Part shown: positions 15,323 to 24,543 of the stretch, one piece after another | Layout: every line of letters starts with the position of its first letter | Position numbering within the stretch: position 1 is the first letter of the stretch | Assembly (NCBI RefSeq): GCF_028885415.1 | Contig: NZ_CP118527.1 | Location: 2,728,001 to 2,792,000, forward strand | Reading direction: 5' to 3' | Length of the DNA: 64,000 nucleotides | Origin: Streptomyces coeruleorubidus | GTDB taxonomy: Bacteria > Actinomycetota > Actinomycetes > Streptomycetales > Streptomycetaceae | The notes under the pieces: model-generated | What the model was told of the DNA's origin: nothing | What the model saw: the letters and a program-made list of their open reading frames with translations, nothing else | The model's database searches: none | Position numbers and translations under genes: made by a program

Positions 15323-16510
15323 ATGGGCAGCAGGGCGCAGCGGTACATCGGGGTGGCGCAGCGGCGGGCCCGGCTCGCGCTGCGGCAGCGGCTGGCCGGG
15401 CCGGCGCGGGCGGCGACCCCCGAGGAGGTCGCCGGTTCGCTCGTCGCCCTGCACGGCACGGACCCGGCGACGGTGTACCTGGCCGTGGGCGCGCGGCTCG
15501 CGGACCCCGCGAAGACGGTGGCGGAGACCGGGCGCGCGCTGTACGACGAATGTTCCCTGGTGCGGATGCACGGCATGCGGCACACGGTGTTCGTGTTCCC
15601 CACGGCCCTGACCGCCGTCGTGCACGCATCGACCGGCCTGGCGGTCGCCGCGCGGGAGAGGGCCGCGCTGCTCAAGAACATGGCGGCGGCCGGGGCGCCG
15701 GACGCGGCCTGGCTGAAGGAGGTCGAGGAGTCGGCGCTGGCGGCGCTCGCCCGGCGCGGGCAGGCCACGGCCGCCGAACTCGCCCAGGACGAGCCGCGGC
15801 TGCGGGAGCAGTTCGTGTACGCGGCCGGCAAGGGCTACGAGGGCCTGCACACGGTCTCGACCCGGCTGCTGAGGGTGCTGGGCGTCGAGGGGAAGGTCGT
15901 ACGCGGCCGGCCGCTCGGCTCCTGGACGTCCAGCCAGTTCCGCTGGGCCATGGCGCCCGAGCACCCCGAACCGGACCCGGCGCAGGCGCAGGCGGAGCTG
16001 CTGAGACTGTGGCTCACCGCGTGCGGTCCGGCGACCGAGGCCGATCTGAAGTGGTGGACGGGATGGCGGGTGACGGAGGTCCGCCGGGCGCTGTCCGCGA
16101 TCGGAGCGGAGCCGGTGTCGCTGGACGAGGGCACGGGATACGTGACCGACGGCGATGTCGACGAAGTGGCCGCGCCCGGCGAGCCCTGGGCCGCCCTGCT
16201 GCCCGCCCTCGACCCGACGGCGATGGGGTGGCAGCAGCGCGACTGGTATCTCGCGCCGGAGCTGCGGCCCCGGCTGTTCGACCGCAGCGGGAACGTCGGG
16301 CCGACGGTGTGGTGGAACGGACGCGTGGTCGGCGGGTGGGCCCAGCGGCCCGGCGGGGAGATCGTCTGGCGGATCCTCGACGAGGAGGGGGCGGGCCGGG
16401 AGGCGCTCGCGGCGATCGAGCAGGAAGCGGAGCGGCTGAGGGGGTGGGTGGGGACGACCAGGATCACGCCTCGCTTCCGGACGCCGCTGGAGAAGGAGCT
16501 GGCGGCGTAG
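15323..16510 (+). CDS. Winged-helix DNA-binding protein, AlkZ-like
   Basis: 395 residues of the HTH_42/DUF1006 family, which includes the DNA glycosylase AlkZ that unhooks crosslinks. Tandem winged-helix segments are visible at ARRGQATAAELAQDEPRLR and CGPATEADLKWWTGW, and the family ending FRWAM, LLPALDPTAMGW and VVGGWAQRPGGEIVWRIL is present. The catalytic Gln-x-Gln of AlkZ is not seen at the expected place, where the sequence reads VALHGTDPATVYLAV, so activity may differ. ATG with ACGGAGGCCGGT upstream. Confidence 0.8.
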   Translation: MGSRAQRYIGVAQRRARLALRQRLAGPARAATPEEVAGSLVALHGTDPATVYLAVGARLADPAKTVAETGRALYDECSLVRMHGMRHTVFVFPTALTAVVHASTGLAVAARERAALLKNMAAAGAPDAAWLKEVEESALAALARRGQATAAELAQDEPRLREQFVYAAGKGYEGLHTVSTRLLRVLGVEGKVVRGRPLGSWTSSQFRWAMAPEHPEPDPAQAQAELLRLWLTACGPATEADLKWWTGWRVTEVRRALSAIGAEPVSLDEGTGYVTDGDVDEVAAPGEPWAALLPALDPTAMGWQQRDWYLAPELRPRLFDRSGNVGPTVWWNGRVVGGWAQRPGGEIVWRILDEEGAGREALAAIEQEAERLRGWVGTTRITPRFRTPLEKELAA

Positions 16511-16538
16511 CCAGGAGAGGCACCGGGTCTCCGCGGCG

Positions 16539-17150
16539 TCAGGCCCGTACGTACACCCCCGCCCGCGCCGCGGTCGCCGCCGCCTCCGCCGCCCGGTCGG
16601 CCATCGTCTCGTCGAGGCGGCCGCCGCTGATGAGCAGGTGGTAGTAGAGCGGGGCGGAAACGGCACGGACCACCTCGTGCGTGTCGGTGCCTTCGGGTAC
16701 CTCGCCCCGATCGACGGCCTGGCGGACGCAGGGGGCCCACTCCCTGACGCGGATGTCGTAAAAGCGATGCAGTGCCGCGGCCGTCTTCGGGTCGCCGGTG
16801 GCGGCGGCGATCAGCGCCTTGAACAGCGGCCCCTGCCGAGCGTCGGTCAAGGTCCGCTGCACGAGCCGGGCGTTGGCCATCAGGTCGCCGAGCAGTGAAC
16901 CGGTCTCGGTGCGCGGCGCGGACTGCTCGGCCATGTCCGCCAGCAGGTCCGCGACCAGCCCTGTCACCGTCCCCCAGCGGCGGTAGACGGTCGTCTTGCC
17001 GACCCCGGCACGGCGAGCGATGTCGGCCAGGTCCAGGCCGGTGAAACCCTGCTCGGTCAAGGCGTCCTCGGCCGCCCGCAGCACCGCTTCCCTGACCCGC
17101 GCCGTGCGACCCCCGGGCCGCACGGTTCCCGGCTCGTCCCCATCAGCCAT
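16539..17150 (-). CDS. TetR family regulator
   Basis: 203 residues with an N-terminal HTH at about residues 20-65 (VLRAAEDALTEQGFTGLDLADIARRAGVGKTTVYRRWGT). The C-terminal region resembles the TetR_C-type ligand domain of regulators with a MADGDEPG start. It is divergent from an aldo-keto reductase across a GTTCC/GGAAC dyad, so it probably controls that gene. Confidence 0.9.
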   Translation of the reverse strand: MADGDEPGTVRPGGRTARVREAVLRAAEDALTEQGFTGLDLADIARRAGVGKTTVYRRWGTVTGLVADLLADMAEQSAPRTETGSLLGDLMANARLVQRTLTDARQGPLFKALIAAATGDPKTAAALHRFYDIRVREWAPCVRQAVDRGEVPEGTDTHEVVRAVSAPLYYHLLISGGRLDETMADRAAEAAATAARAGVYVRA

Positions 17151-17162
17151 AACGGTACCCCT

Positions 17163-17209
17163 GTTCCATTAACCCCTTCGCCCTGCTACCTTAGCGGCAT
17201 TAACGGAAC
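17163..17209. promoter_or_regulatory. Candidate TetR operator (GTTCCaTTAA...TTAAcGGAAC)
   Basis: GTTCCATTAA at 17163 and TTAACGGAAC at 17200 form inverted half-sites 27 bases apart. An unpaired extra CATTAA occurs at 17218. The position between divergent TetR and aldo-keto reductase genes supports operator function. Confidence 0.5.
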
Positions 17210-17252
17210 TCCAGGCCCATTAAGAGCTGGGTCACTCCGAGAGGGGACCGAG

Positions 17253-18308
<1,056 letters not shown>

Positions 18309-18311
18309 CGA

Positions 18312-18348
18312 AGCGCCGGGCGCCCCGCGGAACAGGGCACCCGGCGCT
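18312..18348. terminator. Bidirectional terminator after the aldo-keto reductase
   Basis: Fourteen-base arms (AGCGCCGGGCGCCC and partner) pair with one mismatch and lie between two convergent genes. Confidence 0.75.
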
Positions 18349-18363
18349 CGGGGTCGGGCCGGA

Positions 18364-18678
18364 TCAGCGCGAGTACCGCATGAACGCCCTCACCATGTGG
18401 CACGTGGTGTCCGACGGCGGGTGGACGCCGATCAGTTCCGCCGTGTCGCGGATCGTCTCGTTGCGGGCCTGGTTCGGCATGTAGACGCCGGAGTCGAGCA
18501 GGGCGATGGCGAGGCGCATCGCCTTGAGGCGACGGTTGTGCGAGACGTACCACTCGCGCGGGCGGCCCGGGGGCAGCGGCCGCTTCTCCACAGGCACGTA
18601 CGGCAGGTCGAGCAGGACGGGGCGCTTCGCGGTGGACTGGGTGGGCAGCGGCTTCGGCTTGAGTGCGGCAGCGGGCAC
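18364..18678 (-). CDS. Conserved hypothetical protein (104 aa)
   Basis: A soluble basic protein. The N-terminal third is Pro/Lys-rich and the C-terminal two thirds helical (REWYVSHNRRLKAMRLAIALL, ending SDTTCHMVRAFMRYSR). I recognise it as widespread in Streptomyces but know no function. Start choice: AGGAGG directly abuts an ATG at 18684, leaving no spacer, while the GTG two codons on (18678) has an ideal 6-base spacing, so I take the GTG. Its promoter must lie in the divergent region before the ArsC-like gene. Confidence 0.7.
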   Translation of the reverse strand: MPAAALKPKPLPTQSTAKRPVLLDLPYVPVEKRPLPPGRPREWYVSHNRRLKAMRLAIALLDSGVYMPNQARNETIRDTAELIGVHPPSDTTCHMVRAFMRYSR

Positions 18679-18877
18679 AGGCATCCTCCTGTCGCGGTCA
18701 GGGCGGCTCACCGGAGTCCTCGGCGATCCCGGCGCCACCCTCGAACACTGCTTCTATTCTACTGCCCACCACTGACAAAAGGCCCTGGCCACAAGGGCTT
18801 TCGGGGGTGGGGTGACACAAGTGGAGAACGGGTTTCGAGTCACGCTTCCCGGCGTCACGGGGGCGTACCGTGGGCCC

Positions 18878-19237
18878 ATGGAGATCTGGATCAACCCGGC
18901 CTGTTCCAAGTGCCGCAGTGCCGTGCAGCTGCTCGACGCCGAGGGCGCCGACTACACCGTCCGCCGCTACCTGGAGGACGTGCCGAGCGAGGACGAGATC
19001 CGGGACGTGCTGGACCGGCTCGGACTGGAGCCCTGGGACATCACCCGCACCCAGGAGGCCGCCGCCAAGGAACTCGGCGTCAAGGAATGGGCCAGGGACG
19101 CGAGTTCGCGGGAGCGGTGGATCAAGGCCCTGGCCGAGCATCCCAAGCTGATCCAGCGGCCGATCATCACCGCGGACGACGGCACGGCGGTGGTCGCGCG
19201 CACGGACGAGGCCGTGCGGGACGCCCTCTCCCGTTAG
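18878..19237 (+). CDS. ArsC/Spx family thioredoxin-fold protein
   Basis: 119 residues. It begins MEIWINPACSKCRSA, with Cys9 and Cys12 at the redox site, and keeps the ArsC family landmarks RRYLEDVPSEDEIRDVLDRLGLEPWD and HPKLIQRPII. The CSKC arrangement is closer to YffB/Spx-like members than to true arsenate reductases, and no ars neighbours are present, so arsenate reduction is doubtful. An upstream in-frame ATG at 18812 would add 22 residues not found in the family. A tandem duplication overlaps its stop codon. Confidence 0.85.
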   Translation: MEIWINPACSKCRSAVQLLDAEGADYTVRRYLEDVPSEDEIRDVLDRLGLEPWDITRTQEAAAKELGVKEWARDASSRERWIKALAEHPKLIQRPIITADDGTAVVARTDEAVRDALSR

Positions 19238-19277
19238 AGACCCTGCAGATCTCCGTTAGAGATCCCTGGAGATCTCC
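19233..19277. repeat. Tandem duplication over the arsC-like stop codon
   Basis: Two adjacent copies (22 and 23 bases) of GTTAGAGA(T)CCCTG[C/G]AGATCTCC. The first copy contains the TAG stop (19235-19237). The second copy can fold (GAGATC/GATCTC) and is followed by TTCTT, so it may act as a weak terminator. Confidence 0.7.
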
Positions 19278-19385
19278 TTCTTGTGTGACGCGCGTTACTT
19301 GAGTGACTCCTGTAACCGCTGAGTAACTTCGTTCGGCATCTCGTACATAGCGGCGTACGCTCCCCTACCTCTTCAGGAGGCGCGC

Positions 19386-20069
19386 ATGTCGCGCAGGAGA
19401 ACTCTCGGAACGAAGAAGAAGGTCGCGCTGCTGGTGAGCGCGGCGACCGTGGCGGGAGGCGGGGCCTTCGTCATGGCGAGCACGTCGAACGCCGCGCAGA
19501 CCCCCAAGTCGGCGGCGGAGTCGACGGTGTGCCAGGGACTCGCCACCGCCCTCGGCAACAACCAGAAGTTCATCGCGGACCAGCGGTCCACCCCGGACGC
19601 GCAGTCCGAGGCGCGGATCGCCAACCGCGAGGCGGTCGTCGCGGAGATCCAGCGGAAGCAGGAGGCGTCGGGGTGCGTGGTCGGGGAGTCGGCTCAGGAC
19701 TCCCGGACCACGCAGCCGTCGCAGCCCGCGCAGGGCGGCCAGCAGGCCGGCGGCGCCCAGCCCTCGCAGCCCGCCCAGTCCGCTCCCGCGGAGAACCCCG
19801 GCGGGGGCGCCGCGGACTCCGGGCAGCAGGTGTGCAACGGCTCCACCGTCACGCTCTCCGGCGAGGACGGTGCGCCCGCCGCGTCCAGCAACCAGTTCCC
19901 GGCCGGCACGAAGCTGAAGGTCACCAACCTGGACAACGACAAGTCCACGACGGTGGAGGTCACTTCGGTCTCCGGCAGCTGTGTGCTGCTCAACAACGCG
20001 GCATTCGAACAGGTCCGTGAGCCCGGCAAGTTCCTGATCCGCCGGGCCGTGATCGAGAAGGTGGGGTGA
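19386..20069 (+). CDS. Secreted protein with Gln/Pro-rich linker
   Basis: 227 residues. A basic n-region (MSRRRTLGTKKK), a hydrophobic core and an AxA-like site near residue 36 make a Sec signal peptide. After it come a short helical part bounded by two Cys (STVCQ ... ASGC), a linker rich in Gln, Pro, Ser and Gly (about 105-145), and a small beta-rich domain, again with two Cys (VCNGSTVTL ... SGSCVLL). The Cys pairs suggest disulfides outside the cell. AGGAGG precedes the ATG. Function unknown. The first mature segment resembles that of the DUF1996 protein at 26.7 kb in layout. Confidence 0.75.
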   Translation: MSRRRTLGTKKKVALLVSAATVAGGGAFVMASTSNAAQTPKSAAESTVCQGLATALGNNQKFIADQRSTPDAQSEARIANREAVVAEIQRKQEASGCVVGESAQDSRTTQPSQPAQGGQQAGGAQPSQPAQSAPAENPGGGAADSGQQVCNGSTVTLSGEDGAPAASSNQFPAGTKLKVTNLDNDKSTTVEVTSVSGSCVLLNNAAFEQVREPGKFLIRRAVIEKVG

Positions 20070-20099
20070 CGCCGGACCAACCAGGACCAGTGAGTCACT

Positions 20100-20177
20100 G
20101 AGGCGGCGGCCCACCCGTCGGCCGCCTCCTCGTACGTGTCAACGGTCCTGCTGCTCCCGGCCAGGAGCAGCAGGACC
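20100..20177. terminator. Two hairpins downstream of the secreted protein
   Basis: First stem: GAGGCGGC at 20100 with GCCGCCTC ending at 20128. Second stem: perfect 14-bp arms (GGTCCTGCTGCTCC and complement) at 20144-20177 with a 6-base loop. They insulate glnII from the upstream gene. Confidence 0.75.
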
Positions 20178-20240
20178 CGACCAGCCCTTCCCTCGGGACC
20201 AAACACCCTCACAGCGTGAGGTACGGCACAGCGACACCAG

Positions 20241-20278
20241 GTAACACGGGGTTCACATTCGAGCAATGGCCGGGAAAT
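20241..20278 (+). promoter_or_regulatory. GlnR operator upstream of glnII
   Basis: Four 5-base elements at exact 6-base spacing: GTAAC, TTCAC, GCAAT, GAAAT. The first and last fit the GlnR consensus well and the middle two partly. It is about 100 bases upstream of glnII, and glnII is an established GlnR target in S. coelicolor. A further small dyad (CCTCAC-agc-GTGAGG) lies at 20207-20221. Confidence 0.75.
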
Positions 20279-20381
20279 CGCCTGTTGACAGGCTGCCGGG
20301 CATTGACGGCGGCGCCCCAGTGCCGCAGCGCCGCAAGCACCCGCGATACGCGCCCAGACACACCCCCGAAGGATGTGGCCC

Positions 20382-21413
20382 GTGACCTTCAAGGCTGAGT
20401 ACATCTGGATCGACGGCACCGAGCCGACGGCCAAGCTGCGTTCCAAGACCAAGATCATCTCGGGCTCTCCCGCCGGTCTGGACGCGCTGCCGATCTGGGG
20501 CTTCGACGGGTCCTCCACCAACCAGGCCGAGGGCCACGCCTCGGACTGCGTCCTCAAGCCGGTCTTCACCTGCCCGGACCCGATCCGCGGCGGTGACGAC
20601 GTACTGGTCCTGTGCGAGGTCCTGAACATCGACCTCACCCCGCACGCCACGAACACCCGTGCCGCGCTGGCCGAGGTCGAGGAGAAGTTCGCGGCGCAGG
20701 AGCCGATCTTCGGCATCGAGCAGGAGTACACCTTCTTCAAGGACGGCTACCCGCTCGGCTTCCCCAAGGGCGGCTTCCCGGCCCCGCAGGGCGGCTACTA
20801 CTGCGGTGTCGGCGCCGACGAGATCTTCGGCCGTGACGTCGTCGAGGCGCACCTGGACAACTGCCTGAAGGCGGGACTGGGCATCTCCGGCATCAACGCC
20901 GAGGTCATGCCCGGCCAGTGGGAGTTCCAGGTCGGCCCGCTCGCCCCGCTGGAGGTCTCGGACCAGCTGTGGGTGGCCCGCTGGCTGCTCTACCGCACCG
21001 CCGAGGACTTCGACATCGCCGCGACGCTGGACCCGAAGCCGGTGAAGGGCGACTGGAACGGCGCCGGTGCGCACACCAACTTCTCCACCAAGGCGATGCG
21101 CGAGTCCTACGACGCGATCATCACCGCGGCCGAGTCGCTCGGTGAGGGCTCCAAGCCCCTCGACCACGTCAAGAACTACGGCGCCGGCATCGACGACCGC
21201 CTGACCGGTCTGCACGAGACCGCCCCGTGGAACGAGTACTCCTACGGCGTCTCCAACCGCGGCGCCTCGGTCCGTATCCCGTGGCAGGTCGAGAAGGACG
21301 GCAAGGGCTACATCGAGGACCGCCGTCCGAACGCCAACGTCGACCCGTACGTCGTGACCCGCCTGCTCGTCGACACCTGCTGCTCGGCGCTGGAGAAGGC
21401 CGGCCAGGTCTGA
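20382..21413 (+). CDS. glnII: Glutamine synthetase type II
   Basis: 343 residues, the short eukaryote-like octameric/decameric GS found in actinobacteria. Signatures: WGFDGSSTNQAEG near the N-terminus, FGIEQEYTFF, GHADE-region PGQWEFQVGP, and NGAGAHTNFSTKAMR. It lacks the GSI adenylylation Tyr, so it is not controlled by GlnE. The GTG at 20382 has GAAGGA eight bases upstream and gives the expected start MTFKAEYIWIDG. A GlnR box precedes it and a strong hairpin follows. Confidence 0.97.
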   Translation: MTFKAEYIWIDGTEPTAKLRSKTKIISGSPAGLDALPIWGFDGSSTNQAEGHASDCVLKPVFTCPDPIRGGDDVLVLCEVLNIDLTPHATNTRAALAEVEEKFAAQEPIFGIEQEYTFFKDGYPLGFPKGGFPAPQGGYYCGVGADEIFGRDVVEAHLDNCLKAGLGISGINAEVMPGQWEFQVGPLAPLEVSDQLWVARWLLYRTAEDFDIAATLDPKPVKGDWNGAGAHTNFSTKAMRESYDAIITAAESLGEGSKPLDHVKNYGAGIDDRLTGLHETAPWNEYSYGVSNRGASVRIPWQVEKDGKGYIEDRRPNANVDPYVVTRLLVDTCCSALEKAGQV

Positions 21414-21432
21414 CCGACGCCGTATCGCTCCG

Positions 21433-21468
21433 GAGGGGGCGCGCACCGTTCGCGGTGGGCGCCCCCTC
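21433..21468. terminator. glnII terminator
   Basis: GAGGGGGCGCGCACC pairs with GGTGGGCGCCCCCTC around a 6-base loop (one mismatch), 19 bases after the stop. Confidence 0.85.
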
Positions 21469-21500
21469 GCGTTGTCAGTGGGCCATGTCATCGTGGGGGC

Positions 21501-22436
21501 ATGAAGATCGACGGGGGCCTCGCCGTCAAGGTGAGGACGGAGAGCGGGCAGACGTACGCGCGGATCCCGGCGCGGCGACTGCGCGAGCTGGTGGAGCGGA
21601 TCGGCGGGGACGACGACCACTACCTCGTGGTGCAGCGGATACCGGACCGGCCGCTGGTCTTCATCCAGACGGCACGCGACGCGGACGGGGCGTACGACCT
21701 CCAGCACCGCACGGGCCGCGTTCCCCACATGTGGGTGGCCCAGGTGACCGACCCGGGCCTCGTCGCCGAGGTGATGGTGCGCTGGGCGCGGCAGGAGGAC
21801 GGCTGGGAGGCCGGAGTCGCCTGGGAGCGCGAGGAGTTCGGATTGCCCGAGGAGGCTCCCGCCCTCGCGGCCGAGGTCGCGGCGCGGGCCGAGGAGTACG
21901 TCCGCGAGATGCTCCAGGACGGGTATCTGGGCATCGAGGCGATGATCCGCGAGACGGTGTACCTGATGGAGGACGGCGAGGGCGCATCTCCCGTTTCCCA
22001 GGCGCAGGCCCGTGAGATCGTCGAGCGGCTGTGGCTGGACCGGCTCGACGAGCAGGAGACGTGGGCGGGGCCGACCGATCCGGACCGGCTGGAGCAGGCC
22101 TTCGCGGCCCTGGAGGACGACGGCATCGTCGCCCGGGAGGACTTCACCTGCTGCCGTGGCTGCGGCATGTCGGAGATCGGCGCGGAGGCGGACGGCAAGC
22201 AGGGGGCGCGGGGTTTCGTCTTCTTCCACCGCCAGGGCACGCGCGGCGCGGCTCAGGGGCACGGCCTGTCGCTCTACTACGGCGGGTTCGACGGCTCCGA
22301 GGAGACCACCGAGGCCGTCGGACACGAGGTCGTGGCGGCGCTGACCGCGGCCGGGCTGTCCGCGCAGTGGGGCGGCGACCCGGGCAAGGCGATCGACGTC
22401 GCGCCCCTGGAGTGGCGCAAGCGCCTGGTGGGATGA
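21501..22436 (+). CDS. Hypothetical protein, DUF6891-like
   Basis: 311 residues, soluble and acidic. The N-terminal half looks like a small sensory or ligand domain (DHYLVVQRIPDRPLVFIQTARD); the C-terminal half has a Cys cluster (FTCCRGCGMSEIG) followed by FVFFHRQGTRGAAQGHGLSLYYGGFDG, which I associate with Streptomyces DUF6891 proteins. The CCxxC group might bind a metal. No operon partner. Function unknown. Confidence 0.75.
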   Translation: MKIDGGLAVKVRTESGQTYARIPARRLRELVERIGGDDDHYLVVQRIPDRPLVFIQTARDADGAYDLQHRTGRVPHMWVAQVTDPGLVAEVMVRWARQEDGWEAGVAWEREEFGLPEEAPALAAEVAARAEEYVREMLQDGYLGIEAMIRETVYLMEDGEGASPVSQAQAREIVERLWLDRLDEQETWAGPTDPDRLEQAFAALEDDGIVAREDFTCCRGCGMSEIGAEADGKQGARGFVFFHRQGTRGAAQGHGLSLYYGGFDGSEETTEAVGHEVVAALTAAGLSAQWGGDPGKAIDVAPLEWRKRLVG

Positions 22437-22527
22437 GGTGCCGGAGGGGTCGTACGCCCGCCCGGCGGATGTCCAAGCTGTGAGAGGAGGGTCCCGGCAC
22501 CGGGTCCCGGTCTGCTTCAATGGCCCC

Positions 22528-22650
22528 ATGGCCCGCTTCCAGAAGCACATCGCGACGGGTCGCCATGACCTCGAGCCCTTCTGGCCGTCCCGTCAGGACC
22601 ACGATTTCGACCGGGTGTGTTGCCGCGCGACGAACGCGCCGGCCCTCTAA
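22528..22650 (+). CDS. Candidate 40-residue leader-type peptide with Cys-Cys near its end
   Basis: A short frame begins MARFQKHIATGRHD and ends DRVCCRATNAPAL. It lies 117 bases upstream of the winged-helix regulator, in a 331-base stretch otherwise free of genes. The Cys-Cys pair eight residues before the last three resembles cysteine-responsive upstream ORFs, but no clear ribosome site precedes it. A purine-rich AGGAGGG and a small CCCGG/CCGGG hairpin lie about 20-45 bases upstream. Translation uncertain. Confidence 0.35.
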   Translation: MARFQKHIATGRHDLEPFWPSRQDHDFDRVCCRATNAPAL

Positions 22651-22767
22651 AGCCGTACACCCGGCCTTCGGCCAGCGCGAACCGCGTACGTCCCTCGGCG
22701 AGCCCGACCACGAATCGCGGCCGTCGACCTCTCCGACGAACTCCTCGCGCGAAAGAGCTGACCTCTC

Positions 22768-23382
22768 ATGGCGACCACTCGTTCCCTGTCTCCCGCCGCC
22801 CCCTTCAACGCCCCGTCGGCCACCGGGCCCCGTCATCGGCTGCGTGCCGTCGACCGGGACGAGGTGGTCACGGTCGCGGATCTGCTGCCTCCGGGTGCCA
22901 CCTGGCTCCCGGCGCCCCAGCACACCCTGCCCACGCTGCCGGGGCAGCCACCGATGGTCGGCTATCTGGTCCTCGTCCCGGCCGACCAGCAGCCGCCGTT
23001 CCCGGCGGCGGTGCCGGACCGGCCCGAGGCCGCCCGCCCGGCAGGCACCGAAGGCCCCGCAGACCTCGAAGCCCCCGAGCCGGGCGGCGAGCCGCTGATC
23101 CGCGTCGACACCGTGCAGCGCACCGCCGAGGTGGCCGGGCGGCCCCTCGACCTCACGTACCTGGAGTTCGAGCTGCTGGCCCACCTGGTGGCGCACCCGG
23201 GCCGGGTGCACACCCGCGACCAGCTGGTCGGCACGGTGTGGGGCTACGGGCACGTGGGCGACGGCCGTACGGTCGACGTCCACATCGCCCGCCTGCGCCG
23301 CAAGCTGGGCGCCGAGCACCGCGACACGATCCGCACGGTGCGGCGGGTCGGCTACAAGTACGTGCCCCCGGTGCCCCGGTGA
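22768..23382 (+). CDS. Winged-helix (OmpR-type effector domain) orphan regulator
   Basis: 204 residues. The N-terminal 100 residues are low complexity and Pro/Ala-rich with no receiver domain. Residues 110-200 are an OmpR/PhoB winged helix: RTAEVAGRPLDLTYLEFELLAHLVAHPGRVHTRDQL, WGYGHVGDGRTVDVHIARLRRKLG, and the ending IRTVRRVGYKYV. It should bind DNA but is not controlled by ordinary phosphorylation. Such stand-alone proteins are common in Streptomyces. Target unknown. GAAAGAG lies 10 bases upstream. Confidence 0.88.
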   Translation: MATTRSLSPAAPFNAPSATGPRHRLRAVDRDEVVTVADLLPPGATWLPAPQHTLPTLPGQPPMVGYLVLVPADQQPPFPAAVPDRPEAARPAGTEGPADLEAPEPGGEPLIRVDTVQRTAEVAGRPLDLTYLEFELLAHLVAHPGRVHTRDQLVGTVWGYGHVGDGRTVDVHIARLRRKLGAEHRDTIRTVRRVGYKYVPPVPR

Positions 23383-23465
23383 GGCACTGAGCCGCCGGCG
23401 CCCGCCCGTCTGCTGACGGCAGATCCCCGTTCCGTCCCGCCGCCCCGGCGGGCAGAGTCATCGTC

Positions 23466-24491
23466 ATGAGACTTCTGATGCTGGGTGGTACGGAGTTCGT
23501 GGGCCGGGCCGTCGTGGAGGCGGCCCTGGGGCGAGGCTGGGATGTGACCGTCTTCCACCGGGGGCGGCACGAGGCGCCGCAGGGTGTGCGGTCGCTGCTC
23601 GGCGACCGCACCGCGCCCGGCGGTCTCGCCGCCCTCGCCGAGGACCCGGGCGAGTGGGACGTCGTCGTCGACACCTGGTCGGCGGCGCCCCGCGTGGTGC
23701 GGGACGCGGCGCGGCTGCTGCGGGGCCGCGTCCGCCGGTACGTGTACGTGTCGAGCCGCTCGGTGTACGACTGGCCCCGGACCGCCGAGCACGGCGAGGA
23801 CGCACCTCTGGTGGAGGGCGCCTCGGCCGACGCGGAGCAGACCGCGTACGCGCAGGACAAGCTCGGTGGTGAACTGGCCGTGCTGGACGCCTTCGGCGAG
23901 GACCGGTCGGTGCTCGTACGGGCCGGGCTGATCCTCGGCCCGTACGAGAACATCGGCCGGCTGCCCTGGTGGCTGGCCCGCACGGCGCGCGGCGGCCCGA
24001 TGCTGGCCCCCGGCCCGCGCGACCTGCCCCTCCAGTACGTGGACGTCCGTGACCTGGCCCAGTGGGTCCTGCACGCGGCGGAGCGGGAGCTGAGTGGGCC
24101 GTACAACCTGGTCAGTCCGCCGGGGCACACCACGATGGGCGAGCTGCTGGACACCTGCGCACGGGTCACCGGCGGCGCGGCCGAACTCCGGTGGACCGAG
24201 CCGGAGGTGATCCTCCAGGCGGGCATCCAGCCGTGGACCGAGCTGCCGGTGTGGGTGCCGCCGGGCAGTGACCTGCACGACGCCCTGCACAGCGGGGACG
24301 TCTCACGGGCGGTCGCGGCGGGGCTGAGCTGCCGGCCCGTCGAGGAGACCGTGGCCGACACCTGGCGGTGGCTCCAAGACGTCGGCGGCGCTGCGCCACA
24401 GCGCCCGGGCCTGCCGAGCCCGGGCCTCGACCCGGAGGTTGAGGCCAAGGTGCTCGCGGCCGCCGGGGGTGTACGTAACACCACCCCCTGA
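23466..24491 (+). CDS. NAD-dependent epimerase/dehydratase (extended SDR)
   Basis: 341 residues. A Rossmann start LLMLGGTEFVGRAVVEAAL, then VYVSSRSVYDW and the catalytic YAQDK (YxxxK with one extra spacing variation, YAQDKLGGE), and the substrate-side LQYVDVRDLAQWVLHAAE. It resembles the NAD-dependent epimerases related to CSP41-type proteins common in actinobacteria. Monocistronic as far as seen; the 82 bases before it hold no gene. Substrate unknown. Confidence 0.88.
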   Translation: MRLLMLGGTEFVGRAVVEAALGRGWDVTVFHRGRHEAPQGVRSLLGDRTAPGGLAALAEDPGEWDVVVDTWSAAPRVVRDAARLLRGRVRRYVYVSSRSVYDWPRTAEHGEDAPLVEGASADAEQTAYAQDKLGGELAVLDAFGEDRSVLVRAGLILGPYENIGRLPWWLARTARGGPMLAPGPRDLPLQYVDVRDLAQWVLHAAERELSGPYNLVSPPGHTTMGELLDTCARVTGGAAELRWTEPEVILQAGIQPWTELPVWVPPGSDLHDALHSGDVSRAVAAGLSCRPVEETVADTWRWLQDVGGAAPQRPGLPSPGLDPEVEAKVLAAAGGVRNTTP

Positions 24492-24543
24492 CCGGGTGTT
24501 CCGGCCCAGTGACCCCGCACCCCCGCTCGGCGAGACTGACGCC

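Noticed and set aside
13721..16666. A 981-codon open frame on the minus strand
   Set aside because: It is antisense to the hydrolase/APH fusion and the AlkZ-like gene, is rich in Arg, Pro and Gly, and has no domain. Long antisense frames are normal in DNA with this GC bias.
18740..18765. A LexA-like sequence CGAACactgCTTC in the divergent region before the ArsC-like gene
   Set aside because: One half-site differs from GTTC at a key base, and neither neighbouring gene has a clear DNA-damage role.
22520..23098. A 192-codon frame overlapping the small peptide and the winged-helix gene
   Set aside because: It is out of frame with the clearly homologous OmpR-type gene and consists of Arg/Ser/Pro-rich sequence.
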